Shown here: positions 43,996 through 56,134 of the stretch, one piece after another | Numbering within the stretch: position 1 is the first letter of the stretch | Layout of the letters: each line of letters opens with the position of its first letter | Source: Dendrolimus kikuchii | Lineage: Eukaryota > Arthropoda > Insecta > Lepidoptera > Lasiocampidae | Reading direction: 5' to 3' | NCBI GenBank assembly: GCA_019925095.2 | Contig: CM034411.1 | Location: forward strand, 9,260,001 to 9,324,000 | Length of the DNA stretch: 64,000 nt | Program-made: the position numbers and the translations under genes | The notes under the pieces: generated by a model | The model's input: the letters and a program-made list of their open reading frames with translations, nothing else | What the model was told of the DNA's origin: nothing | The model's database searches: none

Positions 43996-44689
43996 CCGAC
44001 ACAACACTGACACACAGAACTAACTTCACTGGAAGCGCATTCAAGTTTTGCAGTTTGTTGTTTTTACCCTGATTTTTATATTTAGTTATTGTTCTGAGGA
44101 GTTTAATGTGTTTGTATTGCCCCTATCTTATTTTTTCTGTCACAATTCTTTTAAACTCTTTAAATATAAGATAAAACTCCGAATATAGGTTACAAAACTA
44201 TGAAGAACTTACAATCCTTTGCATATTTAACTGTTCAATAGAGATTTCATATTGTTTTTATATGCAATACTAGAGTTTACCCCGCGGCTGCGCCGCGGGT
44301 TAACCTCTAGTTCCTGTTTCTTGTTTAAAGAGCAGGCGTTAATACAGGTTACAATGTACACCATTTTTATGTTAGTGCCATTTGCACCCGAAAAATTCAC
44401 TTCATTTTATATCGCAAACTCGGTGCTTGATATATTCTCATGCCGATCTCCTAGCATGAGTATATATGTCCATTTTCGGCATTAAAACTACATTTAAACA
44501 AAATTACAATAAAAACGATCCAGTATTCCCAGTGTTTTCCGAAAACTTAACAGAAAGACATATCGAGTTACTATCGCATTTTTATAGACGATGCATTTTT
44601 ATATCTATGAACTTGAGAAATGATTGGTCTCATCCAAACTTTCATCCTCTATTACAAACAGTCCTAGTTTTATTTATCTATCCCCCGTC

Positions 44690-44985
44690 AATGAAAACTA
44701 TAAAAATGACAAAAGGGACAACATCAGCAAAAAGGACAAAAAGAGCAACATCAGCAAAAAGGACAAAAAGAGCAACATGGACAAAAAGGACAAAAAAGAG
44801 TCGAAGAGCAAAAGAGCAAATAAGCAAAAGAGCAAAAGAGCAGAAGAGCAAAAGAGCAAAAGAGCAAAAGAGCAAAAGAGCAAAAGAGCAAAAGAGCAAA
44901 AGAGCAAAAGAGCAAAAGAGAAAAGAGCAAAAGAGCAAAAGAGAAAAGAGCAAAAGAGCAAAAGGACAAAATAACCAAAATGATG
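44690..44985 (+). repeat. Minisatellite, 8-bp unit AGAGCAAA
   Basis: A purine-rich array: first a longer degenerate unit built on AACATCAGCAAAAAGGACAA, then more than ten near-perfect AGAGCAAA units (about 44810-44970). Open frames exist in several phases (KRAKEQKS on +, LLFCSFA on -), as expected for such DNA; no gene is claimed. Confidence 0.85.
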
Positions 44986-45009
44986 AAAATGGCAAATCAC
45001 AAAACCAAC

Positions 45010-45370
45010 CAAAGCCTGTCCCACTTTTGGGATAATCTTTACATAAATTTATCCCAAAATCTATCCCATTATCCGGGATGAAAAATATCCCTTGTCCGCC
45101 CTCGGTATTCAAATTACATATGTACCGAGTATCAGCCAAATCGGTCCAAAAGTCTTTCCGTAAAAGGATAACAAACAGAGAGACAAATATACTTTTATCC
45201 CGGAAACTATCCCATTTTCCGGGATAAAAAGTATCCTATGTTCATTCTCGGTATCGAAAATATATATATACTGAGTTTCAGCCAAATGGGTCCAGTAGTT
45301 TTTACGTGAAAACGGAACAGACAGACAGACAGACAGAGTTACTTTCGCATTTATAATATTAATAGGGATT
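45010..45370 (+). repeat. Interspersed repeat family G, copy 2
   Basis: Two ATCCCATTATCCGGGAT-like segments, AGTAGTTTTTACGTGAA and (CAGA)n followed by GTTACTTTCGCATTTATAAT. The head (CCCGCGGCTGCGCCGCGGG) may be the piece at 44281-44300, with the minisatellite inserted or expanded between. Confidence 0.6.
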
Positions 45371-46424
45371 TTTTTGTAAATATTATGGATCTTACTTATA
45401 ATCGTTTCTTAAATTTAAAGAGACTGCTCCTCAGCAACTGATTAGTGAAAATCTTACCCATAAACTCCACTATAGTCGAATATTTTGGGTACAACCTACG
45501 TTAATCATTCAAATTTCGTTTATCTGTGCTCCTCTTAGGTAAACAACAGGTAATACACGTTTATAAGTAAAAAAAAAAGATATTAATTGATTATGGTCTG
45601 ATTCTGATTCTCTTACTTAAGAGATGGCTAATCGTTTCTTAACGAGATTATTATAAGTAAGGCCGTAAGTGTCAGACGGGACGTCTGCCGAGATCGCTAG
45701 TTTTTAAAAATTTTGTTTCTATAATACCTTATTTTTTTGCGATATTTATTAGTAGAATAAGGTAATTTAATATTTGCATGCCTTATGGGTAAAGTGCATG
45801 TTGAACTAATTATAATTTAAGACCTGTTTTTCAATGTACCATATCATAAGCAAATAAATATCATTTTATTTACAACCAACACCAATTATGATATCGGTTC
45901 GATAGTAGACGGTAGTCAGCCGGACCCATATGGGTCTCACGGGCACGGGATCTAGATGTGCATCTTTAGGTAAGGATGTATGTCGGAATTCAGCTCCGAA
46001 TTGTACTCGAACCTACCCATCCTCTACTACAGTCGCCTCGATAACTACGAGCAAAACTGTCCACAACTCCAAATTGTTGTTGTTACGAGGTCGTGAGATG
46101 AATGTTAAAAAAATGAAGAAATTTAAAATCGGATGTAATAAATTTGCAAAATAAAGAATAACCCTTTTGCATACCATGCATAATCTGTTAGTTTTAAAAA
46201 TTCCGTAATGTCATCTCAGCTCGATCACTGAAAAAAAATAGTTGATTGCATATTGAATATCACGGACTATCATATTACTCATTTTATTTTTTATCTTTGG
46301 CAAGGGGGGCGCAGGCTGAACTTGCTCCCTGATGAATAAATACAATTGTATGCACACCTCAGATAAAACTTCAGTATTGTAGTAATATTTTTTTTTAAGT
46401 AATAATTTAATCTTGTCTTGTCGA

Positions 46425-46545
46425 TTAAGAGAACAGCAGCGCATTTGTAACACTTGGTGTTGCAAATGTCCATAGGCGATGACCACTTTCCATTAGGTGG
46501 GCTGGGTCGTCTGTCTGTGTGCTGAACTCGTGCAATAACAAAAAA
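46425..46545 (+). repeat. SINE-like family A, 3' part
   Basis: AGAACAGCAGCGCATTTGTA to TGAACTCGTGCAATAACAAA is the last ~120 bp of the family A unit. Confidence 0.7.
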
Positions 46546-47059
46546 GTTCTGTATATTTCTAATGGCAGATCTATGTTGATTATATCCATAAAAATGCAAC
46601 TTGGTTTTATTATTCCATTTTAAATATTTATTATTTTTGGACGTTATAGTAAAAATCTGCAGTCTGTGACCTCGATTCATTTATAAGCAATTTTTTAACA
46701 GGTATTAATCCCAGAATTGTACTATTTTGTTGTGCAGTTGTTTAGTGTTTACTCGTGAGGCACTTACCATTACATAAAAATCATATAAAATAACGTTAGT
46801 GGCTTACTATTGTTACTAAAGGATTGATTTGTCCATATTTGAAAAAACTAACCAAAGCAAAAAAATGGTGTAGTACCCTATTATTATAATAAGAAAAAGT
46901 GCCTTATTTTGTTAGATTATAGTTAGGAATAGATTTTTTTATTATAGTCTTTGTTTATAACATTATTGTTTAATATATACCGCATACCGAGGTTGAGATT
47001 ATAACCAATTGAAATCAAAATGTATGTTCGAAACCCGAGGCGTTATTGAACCGACGAGG

Positions 47060-47418
47060 CAGGGCTTGGAAACCAATAAAAGTCGAACCGGTTACAGCCT
47101 AAGTACATAGAAACTTTCTTTTCGGTTTTGTTCTTACTTTAACCTTAATTAACCGGTTTTTGGTAACAAAAGTTCGTTGAATAGATTTTGTTGAATAAAG
47201 CGATTTCGAACGGTTTTTGCCGCAGATCTTCAAAGCGCTGCCATTTGGTGCAGCAATCAGACCCACACAAACACGTGGAGAGAGAATGACACTTCCTCTT
47301 CCGCAGAAACCTGTTAATGCAAGATTATATATCACTATTTTTAAGGTTTACACTTTGAACGAAATATGTGACTAAAACCGGTTATAACCGGTCAATTTTA
47401 AATCGGTTCCAAGCCTTG
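47060..47418. mobile_element. Probable hAT-type MITE
   Basis: CAGGGCTTGGAAACC at the left faces GGTTCCAAGCCTTG at the right, with AACCGGTTATAACCGG motifs just inside. The 8-bp duplication is not resolved (GACGAGG before, GGCGAGG 4 bp after the right end). No transposase frame inside. Confidence 0.5.
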
Positions 47419-47424
47419 CTTGGG

Positions 47425-48560
47425 CGAGGATATTTTAATTTTGTTGGTTATCATTTTGAATGCTGGTTTGTATATAATGTATTGTTCAAGGATAAGGTTG
47501 TAATTGTTAGTGTATGACGCTCAATTAACCACAATGTATTCTAACTTGAATTAGTATATACATTATTACATGTAATATTGTTTCAATTTCTTTTTATTTT
47601 CCCCTTTCAAACACTCAAAGGAGACTCGAGGCCGATTTTGACAAAAACTAAAGTGGTATTAGGTTCTGTAAAAATCAATTAGCCTTGTCAGGTGTGGAAT
47701 CGGCTTATTTTGAAAAAATACACACCCTGTATATATACCAAATCGTGTTGTAGCTTGTAAGGTAAGGTTCAATTTCAGGGAAGGATTGTCAAACGGCTAA
47801 CCAAGGTAAAGGGTTAATTTTAAAATTTAACTAATTAATAACTTTTAACTCTAAATACAGCCTGTATGTTTAAAGGTAGGGCTTCATCTGCAATAATGTT
47901 AAAGATTTAGGCTGTTGCACGCATTTATGGCGATGTGTTTAAGGCGTTATTTGCGATGCGACTGTTAATGATGTTAAATATTGACAGATAACGTATGTAT
48001 ATACACTATTGTGGCTATGCGTTAACGAAGTTATTTTTTGACGCTTTAAATAAGACGCAATTTAGCACAGCCTTAAATCTTTGACACGAACGCAGATGAA
48101 GCCCCAGCACAAATGTAATAGCGGAGCTAACACACTGGGTGATTGGCTTTATTCGTCTATACCACGGCCACGGAAGCAATATGTTTTATCTGGCAAAATA
48201 AAGATGGATGGCCTTAAAATGCAGTACGGAAGCATGCATCGAGCGTGTGTGGGACTCTCAGCGGCCGGTCCCTGCACGCAGTGCTTCGCACAGGCGAAGT
48301 ACCGATAACCGAACTACCCACTAAAACCTAAATCTGTGCCCCAATAATCCGCATCTTTGCGAGATGCCACAGGTTCTAGAACAGAGTTACTGCACCGTGA
48401 CGCCTCTGTGCACGGCTAAATTGGTACACCCCGGTGTGCAGGGTGGACCCCTTCATCAATAGGGAGAGGTATCTGTGTAAAGTTTAATTTAAACACCTTC
48501 TCAAACATCTTTCGTCGTTCGTGTTGGTTTTAGAACTTTTTTGTTTGTTTTATATGTAAG
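47425..48560. other. Intergenic DNA without recognisable genes
   Basis: A frame at 48081-48308 (MTRTQMKPQHKCNSGANT) has no family resemblance and is not called. Nothing else is supported. Confidence 0.4.
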
Positions 48561-48566
48561 TACATT

Positions 48567-48590
48567 TTCCATTCCATTCCATTCCATTCA
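48567..48590. repeat. (ATTCC)n microsatellite
   Basis: Four to five units of ATTCC. Confidence 0.8.
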
Positions 48591-48619
48591 TTTTTGTGTT
48601 ATAGAGACTATATTCAAAT

Positions 48620-48775
48620 TTAAAAGTTTTATTCAAAATAAGTTCCACTGGAGAACACTTTTTGAGGGTATATAAGTTAAAATTTAAATTTACGTTCTAT
48701 TTCTATGTACACCACTTCGCAATGTGTTACTGCTGTTAAGGAGAAGAAGCGGCAAGAAACTATTAACACGTCTAG
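48620..48775 (-). repeat. Repeat family C, copy near 48.7 kb
   Basis: GTTCCACTGGAGAACACTTT, TATGTACACCACTTCGCAAT and GAAGAAGCGGCAAGAAACTA are the diverged partner of 28265-28435. Confidence 0.55.
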
Positions 48776-49416
48776 CTAAAGATTGATTTTCTTTATATTT
48801 CTTATTATATTTCTTATATCTTAAGCTCTTTTTTTTATAACTTTTATGCAGAAGTATGTTGCAGAATGACTTTTCGCAGAATTAATGGAGTTGTAGCAAG
48901 CAGTTAATGCTCAGTCTAGGTTGTACGTTGATATGTCACTCAGTCAATGAGGTCAAGCAATTACATACAGATGTTATAATGTAGACACATATTTAGTTTA
49001 ATTGTATAACTAATTGTGTTTTCAAACAAAATAAATAACAACATACATTTTAATATTAATGTTTCGTTCTAAAAATAAATACTTTTATCCTTACAAACGT
49101 GAAAATCTGGTTTAGTAAATTCATACGCAACGTTTCGATTTTAGTGTCATGTGTAAAACCGGACAGTACAGTATAGTGGATTTGAATAAACATGCCTACA
49201 GCTTGAATTTGAAAAAAACTACAAACAGACGTGAATAAGTTTTGAATTGTAATGTATTTTAAGAATCCTCTGGTCGAAATTAGCCCTGTTTCGTTTTCTC
49301 ATTTTTTATTTCATAGCACAAACTCAACACCCCTGACAGATTTATTACATGTAGCAATAGACAGAAACGTTCAAATATAAACTAAGTATCAAAACAGTGT
49401 TTTAAATCAAAATAAA

Positions 49417-52400
49417 ATGAAAAATAATAAAATTAGTAGTATCCTATCTCGTCAAGCCATCAAGGATTCGCTGTATGGTTATAAACAGGTAATAATATTC
49501 AATACTTTATAGTTATATTACAAGCTTTTGCTCGCGGCCTTGTATATACTTAAATTAATTATATACTTGAATTATGAATGTATCACAAGAGTCAGTCCTT
49601 ACGACACACGAGAGCGCGTGGTACTTTAAAATAGAATGTTAATAGATTTTTGTATCTTGGTATCTCAATGTCGAAGATACAGGCTATGGAAGTAGAATGA
49701 AAGAATGACATAATCATCCCAGTATTCAATTTCAGTTGTGTGAGATCTCTGGTGTCGCAAACGATGGTCAACGACGACCTCTTTCCACCAGGTGGGCTGT
49801 CACCCTGTCTGCTGTAATTCAGCTATGAAACTAAGTTGTATTCGGAGCACCTTTTAGAGGTGAATCCACAACGTAGTTACTTTTTTTCCAACAATATTAT
49901 CGTTTCTAATTGTTATTGGAAACATGAACGTTCGACAACGTTGCGAAGTGTTATTGGACAACATCCGATAACAAAAAGTTATTTGTTGTTAGTACATATT
50001 GCTGTCTTTGGTAACGTTGCCTAACCTAAAAACAATCAACATGTATCAATCGACAACGTTTATTTTGTTAATGTATTTTTCTACAGAGAGACGTTGGTTG
50101 CCTGCTAATATTTGTGTATATATGCTCGGCAACGTGTTTGTTGCTGAAAGTTACTCTTTGTTATATTTTGTTATTAGTAATACGGCTAGTACGGATGCGA
50201 TGAGGAACATTCAACAAACAGCAATAAGTAGTCGCAAAAGTCAAATTATGTCACCAAATGTTATCTTATTGCGTTATGTTGCTCTATAAAAAGTAACAAC
50301 GTCTATAAGAGCCCGGGATCCGCTTTCTTACTTTTCCTTTTTCACTTTGCGCGATCTTCAGTTCTCTTTATTCCGACAACGGATCCTTGTTCTAAATAAT
50401 AAATAATGTTTAGCAGAATGTAAAATCTATGGTCAAATTAGGGATTGTGCAACACCCTACTGTTGGAATGTGCTTGCTACGAAAATAAAAAAAGGTCACT
50501 GATGAGCAAATACAAATTAAATAATAGACATATTATATGCAAAACTGAAAGTGTTATGTGGAAGCCTATTGTCAGTCTAATTTGAAAATAGTTAAAGATT
50601 GTTCATCCTAATAGGATTGATATATCTATGTGACAAGATTCATTTCAGTTTTGGAATGACTAGGTGTAAATATAAATAAACATGGAAAAATTGGTTTAAA
50701 CAAAAAAAGCTAAAAACGACGAATAATATGACCGGTCATGTAGCCTTAAAATTTGTTCATGAGTAAGTAATCTATTATATGATGGTAAGTGATCTCGTAT
50801 CTTCCTTTTACACATTTTGGAACGAAGTTCTTTATCGCGCGTTGCGAAAAGGGGCTAGACGGAAAAAATTAAGACCAAAAGTTGTAACGACACTTTTTGC
50901 TATAGTTGTAAGCTGTGCGGCGTGCGCGTGTTTCTCTGTCTGTCTCTCTCTCTCATAGAAAGCAAGCCAGTTATTTTCGTTTCGTCTTTCTATTTCGCAT
51001 TGAACAGTGTGGTGTCGCGACGATTATTTTTGTTGAGTGTATACAGGTTTTTTGTACATAATAAATAATAAAAAAAATATTATTATAACTTTAAAAAAAT
51101 AAAATTTTATTACAATTCCTTCACTAATTAATCGAATGGAACGAAGTCCCATCTGGGTGTCCCTTGACACCTCTCAAGTTTTTTTTTGTAAAATTTACAG
51201 TGTATAATTTTTTTTGCAGATCTTTGCGACATTTGCATCATGTCTTCTGTTCATGACCAGTGGGGTGACATTCGGCTACACAGGAGTCCTGTTGCCCCAG
51301 CTCCGAGAAGACACGGAATACCCGTATGACAAAAATTTAGATTCCTGGATAGGTGGGTTTTGCATATTAAAAAATTATCTTTATACCTTACTAGGATATA
51401 CCAGCGACTTCCTTCATGCTTGACTTGAAATTCCCGGGACACAAAGAACCGCAGCATATAAAAAAGGATGTAAGCTATCGTTTTAGTGAAAACCGTGTCG
51501 GAATAAGCTAATATTTATGCACCCGAACAACTAAAAACAGCTCCCCTGAAAATTTCCACGAGATTCCCGGGATAAAAAACATCACATATTGTATTACATA
51601 AAATTTGCTATCGATTGGTGAATTTTTTTAAAATAATCTGACCACTTTAAATCATTTCCAGAAAAATTCCCGGGGGATTAGCAGGATAAAAAGTTTTTAA
51701 GCTTAAGAATTTGCTGTCGATCAGCGAAAACCATATCAAAATCACCCCAGTAGTTTTTACGTGAATACCGAACAAACAGACAAGAAATCTAAAAAAAATT
51801 GTATCGTGGTCTCCATCGGTTATATAGTGTATTCCGGTTGTTTTTTTTAATAGCTTTAATGTAAGACACGGCATTTTTAGCTTATTATAAAATTATAAAT
51901 AAAAGAAAGCTAGTATAATCTTTCTGATCACGTAAGAAGTCGATACGGATATGAAGGCATTACATAACTTTTTCAATGCATTCTGGGGCTGAGAAAGTTC
52001 TAGAAAATATAACATGCTCATTAATCTAAAAGCAAAAGTTGAAACGTGTTAACATGTCTCTGTGCTTGCCTTAGCCAGCAAGCGCGGAGTGGAGATCGCT
52101 AGAACTAAGACTCAAGCTTCAGGGGTGGAAGTGATGAATGGCCTAAAGTAGGAAGTCAGCTTCGGTGAACCTGCTGCCGTGTTGCCTCTCGCCAATCTTA
52201 TACGGTATTTTTTGGGAATCACCGTCTACCTATTTCATCCATGATCCCCGAAAATTTCGGGCAGATGCCCAGTTTCCTAGTTGACTAGCAGTTCATCCCA
52301 ATAGCCCAGTACTTTTTGTTCTCATTTCCTACAATTGTCCTACACTGACCGGGGCTTCTTGGGTGCATTTTTATAATATGATGTAGATAGGGATAATCGC

Positions 52401-54967
52401 CAGTCAGTGTCACGCCACATTTACATTAAATTCGTCATCTCTACGTGTTGGCCTTCCCATAGCCCCACACAAGCCCTTGAAAAGTCTGAGCTATTTTTAA
52501 AACCCGTGGTCTTCAGAGACATACATAGCCCATACACGTCCCATTGCCACGCTCGGGTCTCTCATTTAAAGGGGAGCGGGCAGTATAACTACCACGCGTG
52601 TACAGGGGCGGTTGACGGGTTTGACACATCGCTATTTCGTTGTGCAGGTTTCATCACTATATTTGCCTTCACCGGTTCTTCTTTTTCTGCAGCCAACTAC
52701 AATCAAATATGACCACTGCTGGACGTATGCCTCCCCAAGTCTGCGCCACATATCCCGGTCTCCCGCCTTCCTCTTCCTCAGCCCCTACCGGCGACCTTAC
52801 GCAGGTCGTCGGTCCGCCGGGTTGGAGGGCGTCTTACGCTACGCCTAACAAGTCGCGGTCTCCACTCTAGGACATGATTGCTCCATCGCCCGTCGATTCT
52901 GCGACAGACGTAACTTAACCGGTTAACACGTGGTATTTGTAACAATATGCACATTAAGTCAGAAATCTGCCAAGTGGTGTATGTGTATGACTTTGAGTTT
53001 CGAACGCATACGCTAACCACTGAGCTTTTAGGAACTTTTTGGTAGACAGAAATTCTTAAAATATTTTTACGAATATGTTATATTGTCCTAATAATATGTT
53101 ATATTGATTTCAAATATGTTATATTGTCACGAATCTTGCGAGATACGAAATTAAACGTCGAATGAATGTACATAAAGTTTATTAGATACGCACCCCCCCC
53201 CCCCCCACACACACACACAAACACAATTCTTCTAATCACAAAAGCGCCAAGTCCGTCGATATGAGATTCCTGTTCCGAAAGTACACTTAATAACGCATCG
53301 AGAGCAGTTGAAACTCAACAAACTCTGTTTTAATGGTAACTTAAATACCAAGGGTAATAAACCACCTGGTTTTCGGCTTCTCGGAACACTCATTGTAACA
53401 ATATTTATTTTTATTGCTTGAGTACATCAGACCGGCTAATGTCCCACCTGATTGAAAGTGGTTACCGTCACCTATGGCCCTTAGGAACATTAACGGTTGC
53501 TACGTGCTGCCGGTCTTGAAGTGGGACTGGAAGCTTACCACTGATGTCAGAACACAAGTCAATCCCAAAACCAGGAGTGGCAGCCATCCAGACGGGCAAG
53601 TGTCTTACCACCAGGCTGTGGGTTGGTTTGTTTCCTCCTACCATGGGCCGCAGGAATAAGTATTCTTTCTCCGTTCCTGCACGGATAAGATTAAGATTAG
53701 GTACAAACTACATGTTTCATACTAAAGATTGAACTTTCCTGTTTTAGCTTCGATTTCTCCCCTCGCTATGATGGCAGGCTGCATTGGCTCTGGGATCCTG
53801 AGCGACGCTCTCGGAAGAAAGACCGGCCAATTAATCGTCATATTTCCATTCATCGCCGGCTGGCTTATAATGAGCTTCGCTCAGAACAACGCAGTCATGC
53901 TCCTTGGACGATTTATCACCGGTTTCTGCACTGGTGCCGTAAGACCTACTACCATGGTCTACATTGGAGAGATCACTTCACCGAAACATCGAGGAGTTGC
54001 CTTAGCTTGCCCCACCTTAGCAGTCCATGTAGGTTCCTTAATTAGTCATCTCATTGGATACGCATTTTATTGGCGGACGAGTTGCATAATATTCGGAATT
54101 CCAAATATATTATGTTTTACTATTTTGTTAGGCTTAACCGAAAGTCCGTTATGGCTAATATCTAAAGGGAAGATTGAGGAAGGAGTAAATTCTTTTAAAA
54201 CGTTTAGAGGCGAAGGAGAAGCCGCTTGTGCAGAGCTAGCATTGGTTTTAGAAAGTAAAAATAATAAGCCGGATAACATATCAGTAAAGGAGAAACTGAG
54301 CGTTATATTTAGCAGGGCATTTTTCAAAGCTCTAGGCACCGTTTTGCTTTTATTCATATCTATGCAATTGTGTGGTGTGAATATGATCTCGTTCTATGCT
54401 CAAGAAATTTTCAAAACTACCTTCAAAGGTGAAATAAATGAATTTATGCTAATGATTGTAACTGATTGTATAAGAGTATTAACAACAGCGGCTGTATGTG
54501 TATTTTCAGGATTTTTACCACGAAGGATGACCTTTTTAGTTAATTGTTTTGGTACTGTAGCAGTTCTAATATGCTTAGCAATTTACTTGCAAATTAAACC
54601 TAATGGGTTAATTTGGTTGGGTTTAACTTTAATGGTGGCTTTTATTGTACTTGGAAGTGTAATTACTGGCCTTTCCTGGTCATTTGTGGCAGAAATCTTT
54701 CCTGTTAATCTTAGAGGGTTTGGTTCTGGATTAAGTTCATGTATTACATTTTCATTGCTTTTTGTATCTGTTAAAATTACGCCAGGTATACTGTATACTT
54801 ATGGTGAAGTAGCGTTATACGGCTTCTTTGCCGTGGTAACAATGATATCTACTAGCTTTCTTTGTTTCGTTTTGCCAGATACAAGTAACAAAAGTCTACA
54901 ACATTTGGAGAATACTTTGTATAAGAATAAAGAGAAGCCAATGGAACTTGAGACTGTAACTTCATAG
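49417..54967 (+). CDS. Sugar transporter, facilitated trehalose transporter Tret1-like, three exons
   Basis: Exons 49417-49488, 51220-51352 and 53748-54967 join in phase (0, 1) to 474 codons, the usual length. The donors are GTAATA and GTGGGT and the acceptors TTGCAG and TTTTAG. Motifs of the sugar-porter part of the major facilitator superfamily: TM1 with GVTFGYTGVLLPQL, GSGILSDALGRKTGQ between TM2 and TM3, the RFITGFCTGAV helix, GEITSPKHRGVALA, the central loop, QLCGVNMISFYAQEIF in TM7, and RGFGSGLSS in the last half. The final PETKGR-type motif is changed to LPDTSNKSL. About twelve hydrophobic segments are visible. It probably moves a sugar across the plasma membrane by facilitated diffusion; Tret1-like proteins form a large family in Lepidoptera, so the substrate is not certain. 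Intron 2 contains repeats of families G, E, F and A. Confidence 0.9.
49752..49822 (+). repeat. SINE-like family A, 3' fragment in transporter intron 1
   Basis: GACCTCTTTCCACCAGGTGG then GCTGTCACCCTGTCTGCTGT is the diverged 3' end of the unit. Confidence 0.5.
49868..50302. mobile_element. Possible MITE in transporter intron 1
   Basis: ACAACGTAGTTACTTTTTT at the left and AAAAAGTAACAACGT at the right are near-complementary ends. The interior repeats GTTATTGGA, ACAACGTT and GTTGC motifs. No clear duplication was found. Confidence 0.35.
51395..51790 (+). repeat. Interspersed repeat family G, copy 3
   Basis: CAGCGACTTCCTTCATGC, three CCCGGGAT-type segments, AGTAGTTTTTACGTGAAT and CCGAACAAACAGACAAG. 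Compared with 62000-62280 the internal order is the same (GAATAAGCTAATATTTATGC, CACCCGAACAACTA). Confidence 0.65.
52540..53035. repeat. Repeat family F interrupted by LINE fragment E
   Basis: GGGTTTGACACATCG and CGTGGTATTTGTAACAATATG match 56205-56310 (CAGGTTTGACACATCGG ... CGTGGTAATTATAACAATATG), but here about 230 bp (52688-52918) intervene and are LINE-derived. A TTCGAACGCATACGCTAACC end corresponds to 56365-56400. Confidence 0.6.
52688..52918 (-). mobile_element. 3' fragment of a second RTE-like LINE family (E)
   Basis: The minus strand reads NHVLEWRPRLVRRSVRRPPT, RTDDLRKVAGRG, DRDMWRRLGEAYVQQW, the well-known C-terminal signature of lepidopteran endonuclease-reverse transcriptases (VLEWRPR...GRPPxRWTDD...LGEAYVQQW). 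It is decayed and inserted inside family F. Confidence 0.65.
53190..53225. repeat. Poly-C followed by (CA)n microsatellite
   Basis: About 15 C residues, then ACACACACACAC, in intron 2 of the transporter gene. Confidence 0.85.
53405..53688 (-). repeat. SINE-like family A, diverged, 60 bp before transporter exon 3
   Basis: The minus strand has TTATCCGTGCAGGAACGGAG at its start and the GTGGGACATTAGCCGGTCTG 3' part at 53420-53460. It is more diverged than the other full copies. Confidence 0.65.
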
Positions 54968-55289
54968 TTATTATAAATCATATTTAAACCTTTTCCTTTA
55001 GTTTAGTGTTTGAAATTCCTTCACAGAAATTGGTCCTTGCAAGCTACACTATGTGCTAGTGTAATAATATATAGTTTATGTATTTTTTCAAAATCATCCG
55101 ATTCGATTCCTAGCTGCAATTGATTTTTCAAAAATCTAATCGCATTAGTCCCCATCAAAATCAGCATAGACTTAAGTATTTTCGCTATATCTTATAGTTT
55201 CGGATTTGGTCATATAGGCCTATTTGAAAAATTCACTTGCATTAGAGCAATGAAATTTCACCACCCCCATATTAAAAATAAATCTTTTT

Positions 55290-55345
55290 AATGTTAAGCT
55301 TGCCTTTGTATATAACCACTATTTTATAGTTTTACTTGTAATAAT
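55290..55345 (+). repeat. ~50-bp repeat shared with 42376-42430
   Basis: GTTAAGCTTGCCTTTGTATA and ACCACTATTTTATAGTTTTA also occur downstream of PLGRKT with few changes. Resembles the 3' end of a LINE family. The AATAAA at 55366-55371 after it may serve the transporter transcript. Confidence 0.55.
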
Positions 55346-55365
55346 TATGTTACTCTTTCGTGTAT

Positions 55366-55371
55366 AATAAA
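55366..55371 (+). terminator. Possible polyadenylation signal of the transporter gene
   Basis: AATAAA about 400 nt after the stop codon, the first canonical signal seen in the 3' region. Confidence 0.45.
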
Positions 55372-55434
55372 GATTTATAACATCAATACTAAGGGTTTTG
55401 TATACATCGATGTATTTTCAGAATTAAATTGTTG

Positions 55435-55700
55435 TATTTTATTGTAGTTGCAGTTGGAGTAGAGAAGACAAACCAATGCCCCCCTTATGGAAAGTGATTA
55501 CTGTCACCTATGGGCTTTTGCAACACCAAAGGTGCTACCACTGTACTGCTGGCATCAAAGGAGACACTGGAAACTGGCCACTAATGCCGGCTGGAACATA
55601 ACTCAAGGTCATTATGACGGGATACTGTAGAGACTGTACGCCAGAGATAGTACCTATCCAGGCGAGTAAATGCTTTACCACATGAATGTGGGTTGTTTTG
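55435..55700 (-). repeat. SINE-like family A, diverged copy
   Basis: The plus strand shows ACCTATGGGCTTTTGCAACA, CCAAAGGTGCTACCA, CACTAATGCCGG and GAATGTGGGTTGTTTTGTC in family order, with an extra GTACGCCAGAGATAGTACC segment. The A-rich end is at 55435-55450 on the minus strand. Confidence 0.55.
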
Positions 55701-55794
55701 TCACGTTTTACCGCGGCTTTGTCGTATTCTAAACTGATATTAGGACGGTAAAAGAAACGAACTATCTTCAAACTAAAATGTACCGAAGTATCTA

Positions 55795-55914
55795 GTCGTC
55801 CGCTAATCGGATGAATAATAGTCGCCCGCTAACCGGACGACTAGACAATCCTATAAAGAATTTGATAATCGTCCGGTTAACAGATGACTCGGATACGTCC
55901 GTTTAGTGGACGAC
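55795..55914. repeat. Cluster of four ~21-bp near-palindromic units
   Basis: The units at 55795-55814, 55821-55841, 55868-55888 and 55894-55914 follow GTCGTCCGNTAANCGGANGAC. Each is an imperfect palindrome, and they are spaced 26-47 bp apart. Confidence 0.7.
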
Positions 55915-56134
55915 TAACAAGATACATAATTTTCATCATTACTAACAAATTCACCAAACTGAATTTACAAGTATTTTCACGTGGACGTTGTGACAACTAG
56001 CTGGTAAAGGAAACCATTGCGAGAAAACTTCGAAGATCAAGAAATGGGCTGGCAACTTATGGACAACCGTTTTCTTAAAAATAGAAGAGGCTCTAGAAGT
56101 GAGACGTTTACGTCCTGATATAATGTAATAATAA

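Noticed and set aside
44690..44985. CRISPR-like array
   Set aside because: The repeats are contiguous 8-bp units without unique spacers, in a eukaryotic genome.
44466..45139. Long open frames (up to 189 codons) on both strands over the AGAGCAAA array
   Set aside because: They are by-products of a short tandem repeat with no stop codons in its unit; both strands and several phases are open at once and no family features are seen.
50310..51060. Promoter- or LTR-like stretch in transporter intron 1 (TATAAGAGCCCGGGATCC, CTGTCTGTCTCTCTCTC)
   Set aside because: No paired repeat or coding sequence; the signals are too short to distinguish from chance.
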